Virus record (IMG/VR): IMGVR_UViG_3300029319_000195
Span: 1-35,444 of that record
Source of the DNA: a virus
Length of the DNA: 35,444 bases
Reading direction: 5' to 3' (one strand)
Shown in pieces: positions 30,863-35,444 of the stretch (within the stretch, counting starts at the first letter, position 1; each line of letters begins with the position of its first letter). The translations under genes were made by a program, and so were the position numbers. The notes below the pieces were generated by a model, which did no database searches, was not told the DNA's origin, and worked only from the letters and a program-made list of their open reading frames with translations.

Positions 30863-33800
30863 TAGGAACCTCCCACCATTCGCAAAAACTCATCTTCATC
30901 AATTAATCCTCCTGTGTTCCTCCCAAACGGAGCTAGGGGCGCACGTTGTACGGGTTGTGGAGGTTGTGCAGGATTTCTTGGTTGCATCATATTAGTTCCA
31001 AACGGATCAGCAAATAGCTGTTCTTGTTTAGGTGTAGCAAATATGCTACTGAAGTCATACAAGTAGTCAATATTAGCAGGATCAGCAGCTTTTACACTAA
31101 CTTGTTGCCCTGCAATATCGTCTGCACTACCTAATAATTGCAACATATCAGATATATTTGACCTGCGTTGAGTTTCTTGTATTTGTGCTTGTGTCTGTGC
31201 CTGTGCCTCTGCTTGTGCCTGTGCATCTTGTTGCGCTTGTTGTTGCAACATTTCGTAAAGCCCAGTTGGAGCGAACTTAGACTCTAATGCGGCTAAAGTG
31301 CTTGTGTCTCCTGCCATTAAAGATTCAAGTAATACTTGGTCTTCTTGGTTTACTACACCATCACCTGTTACGTCGTAAAGAAGTTGGTCTTCGGTAAATT
31401 CATAAGAGGAAGGATCAGCTAGTATTTCCTGTTCAGCAATTACGTTGCTAATAAAATCAATGTCTGCTTGAGTAACTTCGCTAACCGGCTTCCCTACCAG
31501 ATTAGCTATAGCATCAATATCCGTGCTTGTACTACTTGCAAGCTCATCTATAGCGGCTTGTAGGGCTTCATCACGGGTCATACCCTCTTGTTCGTATTTG
31601 TTTATTAAATCTAGTAATTCTTGATTGGTAACTTCTGTACCTGTATCTGTACCTGTATCTGTACCTGTATCTGTGCCATCAGCATCAGAGGGATCAGATT
31701 TATACTTACTGTAATTACTAAAAAACTGCGATATTAGTTGTTGGTTAGGTTTTCCGTCATAGAAATAACGAGCGAGAATGTCTTCTTTTTTAATGGTGTT
31801 TGGGTCAGCCCCCATATCTACCATAGCTCGTACAATTTGTTGCCCCACAGGTGGCAACTCGTCTAACCACGTTATTTGGTTTGATGTATCTGTAGTATCA
31901 GTGCCACCTGTATCTGTGGGGAAAGAACCAGAATCGGGTGGAGGGTTACCGTTCCACGGGTCATTAGGAAATTCATCTGTAGAATCTGGTATACCATCGT
32001 TGTCTTTATCTGTTAACAACGTAGAGTCAGCGTCTAATGCCTCTATTCGGTCTAATATTAAATCTAAAGTAGCGGCATCTGCTCCCGCATCTAATGCATT
32101 ATTAAATTGTAGTTGCAGCTCAAGTAGACTTGTTTCGTTAACTTTACTAGTTAAGTTACTGTCTTCAGGTTTACCCACTAAATCTGCAACTATGTCATCT
32201 ATAGACTCTCCACTAGCCCAAGGACTATCAGGGTCATACCCTGCTTCAGCTAGTAGTTCTCTAACTTCTGCTTCTGTTGTGTATAGCCTATCGAATACAC
32301 CCGTCATATCAGCAAGTTTGGCTTCTGCGCCGTTGTCATCTACTTGCTGTACGTATTTGGCAATTTCTTCGTCAGTTAGAGTAAGCCCTTCTGCTTCTGC
32401 TATTGCCCGAACTTCTTCCGCATCTACATAGTTTTGATCGACAAACTCATTAACTTTTGCGTCTAGTTCGGCTTGTAGGTTTTGCCCTACGTAACTATCA
32501 ATGGTTTCATTGCTTGCTTTGTAGTCAGGGTTAGCGTCTTCAAATGACTGTGTAACTTCTCCTACAGTCGTAAAGTCAGCATCAAAAGAGTCGTTTAATA
32601 ACTGGGCTTGTAACGCGCCGTACTCATCGGCGGTAATACCAAACATATCCATAGCTTCTGTGGCTTCTGTTAGGTCTATTTCCCCGCTGTAAGCCCTATC
32701 TATAATGCTTTTTACTTCTGCATTAGTGGTTTTTACAATGTTGCTAAGATATTCAGTGCTGTTTTTAGGTATATTAGCTATATCATTTACTGTGCTAACA
32801 GTTCCTGAAGTACCTATTCCAGTAAAAAATCCCCCAAAAAAACTACTTACCGTGTCTACTAAGGCTTGTCCTTCTTCTTTAAGCCCCCTAGTAGACCACC
32901 GTTCATTTTTAAACCATGCAGGTATAGCCTCTTCCAGACTTTCAGTAAAACCTTCTTTAGCAAGCATGGCTACTTTTTCTGTAAAGTACTGACGCACTGA
33001 CTTCATACCACCATCAATGCCTTTGGCTGCATCTTTAAATATAGAGTCTATTAAGGCAGTGCCACCCAACTCTTTATTCAGTATTATGTTAGAGAACGCA
33101 GCGACTGTACCTGTAGAGAAGCCGTCCATTTGAGCTTCTTCTTCTATTTTTGCTAACGTGTCAGCATCTATTAATTCAATAGCTTCTTCTAAAGTAATCT
33201 CGTTACCGCGAGCCTTTTCTAATTTCTGTATATGCGCTGCTTCTTTATTTGTTGCCAGTGCTTTAGATTCTTCATAAGCCCCATTAGCTTCAAGTCCAAT
33301 AACTTCTATAAGGTCTGCTGCTTTTGCTTCAAATAGCCCTGCGTCTTTAGGGTCTAAATTTTTAGCCCACTCCTGTATCTGTTTAGAACCAAACTCTTCA
33401 AATAGATTTTTAGCTCCAGTTTTTGCAATTTTACTTGCTGCACCGGCTATAAAAGGAGCAAATTCTTCAAAACTCTCTACGAGTATCTTGTTCATAAAGA
33501 ACGCATAAGGTTCTTGTGCTATCGCTTCTGTCCAAGCTTCTCCAATAATAACTGCGGTATCAGAAACATCTGCGCCTTTCTCAAGTGCTCGTTTTTCTGC
33601 TGCTTCTAATATGCCATCAAATCTTTCTAGGGCCGCCTTTAACTCATCAGAACTTTTAGCATTACCTATAGCATTTAGTGTTTTGGAGTACTCATCAGCT
33701 TTATCCAGTAACTCATCAGGTATTAATTCTGCAATACCCATAATCCCCGGAGCCGCTTTAAACACTTTATCCACTAGTTCAGAATCAATATCTCCAGCTT

Positions 33801-35178
33801 CTAAAGCCTTTTTAAACGCATTGTTAGCCCATTTTGCATATCGCCCAGCCCCAGCGACCATTTCAGCCATAGTTCCACCGGCTTGTATACCAGCGGTAAG
33901 TAAGTCGTTAATCCATTTATTGTTTTCTACAATCTGTTCGTCAGTGAAATTGCCATTCTCGAAAACATCGGCCATATCATCTTTTAAAGATCTTAGATCG
34001 TCGTATATAAAAGATTTTCTACCGTCAGGATCAGCATCAGGGTTGTAGTTTTTGTATTTTATGGCATCAAGTTGTTCTTGACTCCACCCATAAGAGTGTA
34101 TTCTGTTGGCTATTTGACGAGCTTCTGTATCACTTAATATGCCCGAAGCTTCTTCATATGCTTCTAAATCAGCTTGCTCTCCTACTTCTTTATTCATACC
34201 GCCCAAAAGCCTTACGTACTCTGCGGTATTTCCAGAATTTCTAGCTTCCTCTAGTTTTGTTAAATCAGCCCTTTCAAAATAATTTTTATGTTTAGCATCA
34301 ACTTCAATGCCTAATTCTTCCATTATGCGTAATTCAGAATACCCTTCATCCATTAACTCTTGGACATACCCTGATGTTTCTTTTATAGCAAGATTTAACT
34401 CTTCATCATCACCTTTGTATATTTTAAGATCCCCAAGCATTTCATACTCAGGTTCTTCTAATGGATAAAAATTTTCATCATCAAGACCAAGATCTTTTCT
34501 AAACGTAGCTGTTTCAAAATCACCTACAAAATATTTATCTCTAAATTCGTAATAATCTTGAGCAGTTCTTACTTGGTCTCCTAATATAGAATGTACGCTG
34601 AGAACCGGGTCAAAACCGGCTTCAATAAGTTTTTTAGCTGTTTTACCCGTATTGTCACTTCTACCAGCTAATGAACCTATATTTCTTACACTAAAAGGTG
34701 CTCTATTTTTACCCATGCTAAATAGGGCGGTGCCTATCATTACAATCGCTGCTATAACGGGGTTTGGAATAAAAACACCTTTAGCTACTTCTGAAAGTAG
34801 TGTTTTAGATACCGCTTCTAAACCTAATTTTTTTGCCATACCAGCCGCAATAGATATACCAGCAGTGTTCACGGCTCCTTCTTCAAGCCCTTCCTCAAAA
34901 TCAGAATCACCAGAAAAATTCATTATGATGTTGGGGTTGTACGTATCCGGTACTCCATCACCATCTGTATCTACGTTAGGGGGCATTTTAAATGCACCGC
35001 CAGCGGTTAATGCTTGACGTGCTTGCATTAATTTAGAAAGAAACGCTATAGTGGCTTGTAATTTTCTTTGGTTACCTGTGTAGGGAGTACGTTTTGCAGT
35101 GTATCCCGTTTGAGGTCGCCCACTTGGTATACCTTCATCTAGGTCTTCGGGTAGAAAATAATCCGCTTCGTTACTCAC
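30862..35178 (-). CDS. Large virion protein with Ca-binding-like DxDxDG motifs
   Basis: 1438 residues from GTG 35178 (TAGTG overlap with the previous stop, GAGG 7 bases upstream). A hydrophobic segment (VFIPNPVIAAIVMIGTALFSM, about 130-150) may span a membrane. Most of the rest is acidic, helical and Ala/Glu/Asp-rich. DTDGDGVPD (about 70), DKDNDGIPD (about 1056) and DVTGDGVVNQED (about 1268, dockerin-like) are calcium-loop motifs. A Thr/Gly/Asp tandem repeat sits near 1175, an Ala/Gln repeat near 1320, and the protein ends FGRNTGGLIDEDEFLRMVGG. Size and place suggest a T7 gp16-like ejection or tail-internal protein, without claiming homology. No lysozyme motif found by eye. Confidence 0.7.
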   Translation of the reverse strand: MSNEADYFLPEDLDEGIPSGRPQTGYTAKRTPYTGNQRKLQATIAFLSKLMQARQALTAGGAFKMPPNVDTDGDGVPDTYNPNIIMNFSGDSDFEEGLEEGAVNTAGISIAAGMAKKLGLEAVSKTLLSEVAKGVFIPNPVIAAIVMIGTALFSMGKNRAPFSVRNIGSLAGRSDNTGKTAKKLIEAGFDPVLSVHSILGDQVRTAQDYYEFRDKYFVGDFETATFRKDLGLDDENFYPLEEPEYEMLGDLKIYKGDDEELNLAIKETSGYVQELMDEGYSELRIMEELGIEVDAKHKNYFERADLTKLEEARNSGNTAEYVRLLGGMNKEVGEQADLEAYEEASGILSDTEARQIANRIHSYGWSQEQLDAIKYKNYNPDADPDGRKSFIYDDLRSLKDDMADVFENGNFTDEQIVENNKWINDLLTAGIQAGGTMAEMVAGAGRYAKWANNAFKKALEAGDIDSELVDKVFKAAPGIMGIAELIPDELLDKADEYSKTLNAIGNAKSSDELKAALERFDGILEAAEKRALEKGADVSDTAVIIGEAWTEAIAQEPYAFFMNKILVESFEEFAPFIAGAASKIAKTGAKNLFEEFGSKQIQEWAKNLDPKDAGLFEAKAADLIEVIGLEANGAYEESKALATNKEAAHIQKLEKARGNEITLEEAIELIDADTLAKIEEEAQMDGFSTGTVAAFSNIILNKELGGTALIDSIFKDAAKGIDGGMKSVRQYFTEKVAMLAKEGFTESLEEAIPAWFKNERWSTRGLKEEGQALVDTVSSFFGGFFTGIGTSGTVSTVNDIANIPKNSTEYLSNIVKTTNAEVKSIIDRAYSGEIDLTEATEAMDMFGITADEYGALQAQLLNDSFDADFTTVGEVTQSFEDANPDYKASNETIDSYVGQNLQAELDAKVNEFVDQNYVDAEEVRAIAEAEGLTLTDEEIAKYVQQVDDNGAEAKLADMTGVFDRLYTTEAEVRELLAEAGYDPDSPWASGESIDDIVADLVGKPEDSNLTSKVNETSLLELQLQFNNALDAGADAATLDLILDRIEALDADSTLLTDKDNDGIPDSTDEFPNDPWNGNPPPDSGSFPTDTGGTDTTDTSNQITWLDELPPVGQQIVRAMVDMGADPNTIKKEDILARYFYDGKPNQQLISQFFSNYSKYKSDPSDADGTDTGTDTGTDTGTEVTNQELLDLINKYEQEGMTRDEALQAAIDELASSTSTDIDAIANLVGKPVSEVTQADIDFISNVIAEQEILADPSSYEFTEDQLLYDVTGDGVVNQEDQVLLESLMAGDTSTLAALESKFAPTGLYEMLQQQAQQDAQAQAEAQAQTQAQIQETQRRSNISDMLQLLGSADDIAGQQVSVKAADPANIDYLYDFSSIFATPKQEQLFADPFGTNMMQPRNPAQPPQPVQRAPLAPFGRNTGGLIDEDEFLRMVGGS
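31635..31676 (-). repeat. 12-bp coding tandem repeat
   Basis: About three and a half units of a 12-base repeat (CTGTATCTGTAC) in the 1438-aa gene, encoding a run of Gly-Thr-Asp-Thr on the - strand. It is a likely slippage-prone site, so copy number may vary between related phages. The encoded segment is probably a flexible linker. Confidence 0.7.
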
Positions 35179-35444
35179 TAGCTAACCTCTAAAAGACTTG
35201 CAGTTACGTGCAAACGGTTAGCAGTAGCAGCGGTGACTTTTAAAACTTCAGACTCTTCTACAACTAACGGTGCTGTTAATAACTCAACAGTAGTATTGGC
35301 ACTAACGGCTTTAGTCTTGAATAGGCTAAATACTGCACTAGCAGAATCGGTAAGCGTTACTGTAATCGTATCGGCGTTACCGGAATCCTCTGAAACCAAT
35401 ATTGACTTAACAATAGCCGTAGTAGCCGTAGGGCAAGTGTACAG
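35178..35444 (-). CDS. Small tail-associated protein (5' end outside window)
   Basis: The frame is open to the window's right edge, reading LYTCPTATTAIVKSILVSEDS and on to a TAG at 35178-35180, about 88 residues visible. An in-frame TTG at 35397-35399 is not a likely start, because the frame continues with family-like sequence past it. The pattern YTCPTATTAIVKSI ... VTLTDSASA ... LVVEESEVLKVTAATANRLHVTASLLEVS resembles small beta-sandwich tail or virion-associated proteins common in marine phages. No catalytic site. It is the first visible gene of the leftward operon. Confidence 0.7.
   Translation of the reverse strand: MYTCPTATTAIVKSILVSEDSGNADTITVTLTDSASAVFSLFKTKAVSANTTVELLTAPLVVEESEVLKVTAATANRLHVTASLLEVS

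Noticed and set aside
31778-32431. 217-aa open frame on the + strand
   Set aside because: It is the antisense shadow of the 1438-aa - strand gene, with low-complexity Ser/Ala/Val content and no ribosome-binding site; the same holds for the other long + strand frames at 19,670-35,000.

Overview
The window is a piece of a tailed double-stranded DNA bacteriophage genome. Evidence is a replication and recombination module on the + strand (family A DNA polymerase, primase-helicase, SNF2-type helicase, RecE-like and Cas4-like nucleases, VRR-NUC nuclease), meeting a block of very long virion-type proteins on the - strand. Genes are tightly packed, often with TAATG or ATGA stop/start overlaps and good Shine-Dalgarno sites. 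The giant internal-virion-like proteins (2578 and 1438 aa) and their Gly-Gly motifs resemble those of environmental, largely marine podovirus-like phages. That placement is inference, and the host cannot be read from the sequence. No integrase, terminase, portal, capsid or tRNA gene is visible here.

Layout. 1-95: end of a small membrane protein, then a hairpin terminator. 96-778: a gene-free control region with eleven copies of AATGTTC/GAACATT, an AT-rich core, other short repeats, two copies of a 17-bp palindrome, and at its right end a perfect TTGACA-16-TATAAT promoter next to three helically phased repeat copies. It is a candidate origin and/or early operator region. 779-7284: an accessory operon with a DUF3150-like protein, a coiled-coil protein, a MoxR/CobS-type AAA+ ATPase, a protein joining an HEXXH metallopeptidase-like domain to a VWA domain, and four unrecognised proteins. 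7285-7807: a second gene-poor stretch with hairpins, inverted repeats and another palindrome copy. 7808-9220: small proteins including VRR-NUC and HTH-DUF3310 proteins. 9211-19575: DNA replication and recombination genes. 19576-19669: convergent intergenic region with a terminator. 19670-35444: six - strand genes for tail-associated and internal/ejection-type virion proteins, read leftward as one translationally coupled operon.

How it fits together. The + strand operons would be early/middle genes: the AAA+/VWA module and small proteins first, then a self-contained replication set. That set has polymerase, primase-helicase, helicase, a 5'-3' exonuclease physically fused to a single-stranded DNA-binding domain, a Cas4-like Fe-S nuclease and a VRR-NUC resolvase-like nuclease. 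The - strand genes would be late genes. The most unusual parts are the dispersed palindrome (six exact copies in 7.3 kb plus a half-site at the convergent junction), the repeat-rich control region, the AAA+/VWA/HEXXH module under its promoter, the exonuclease-SSB fusion, and the 2578-aa polyvalent protein with ADP-ribosyltransferase-like and metallopeptidase-like domains.
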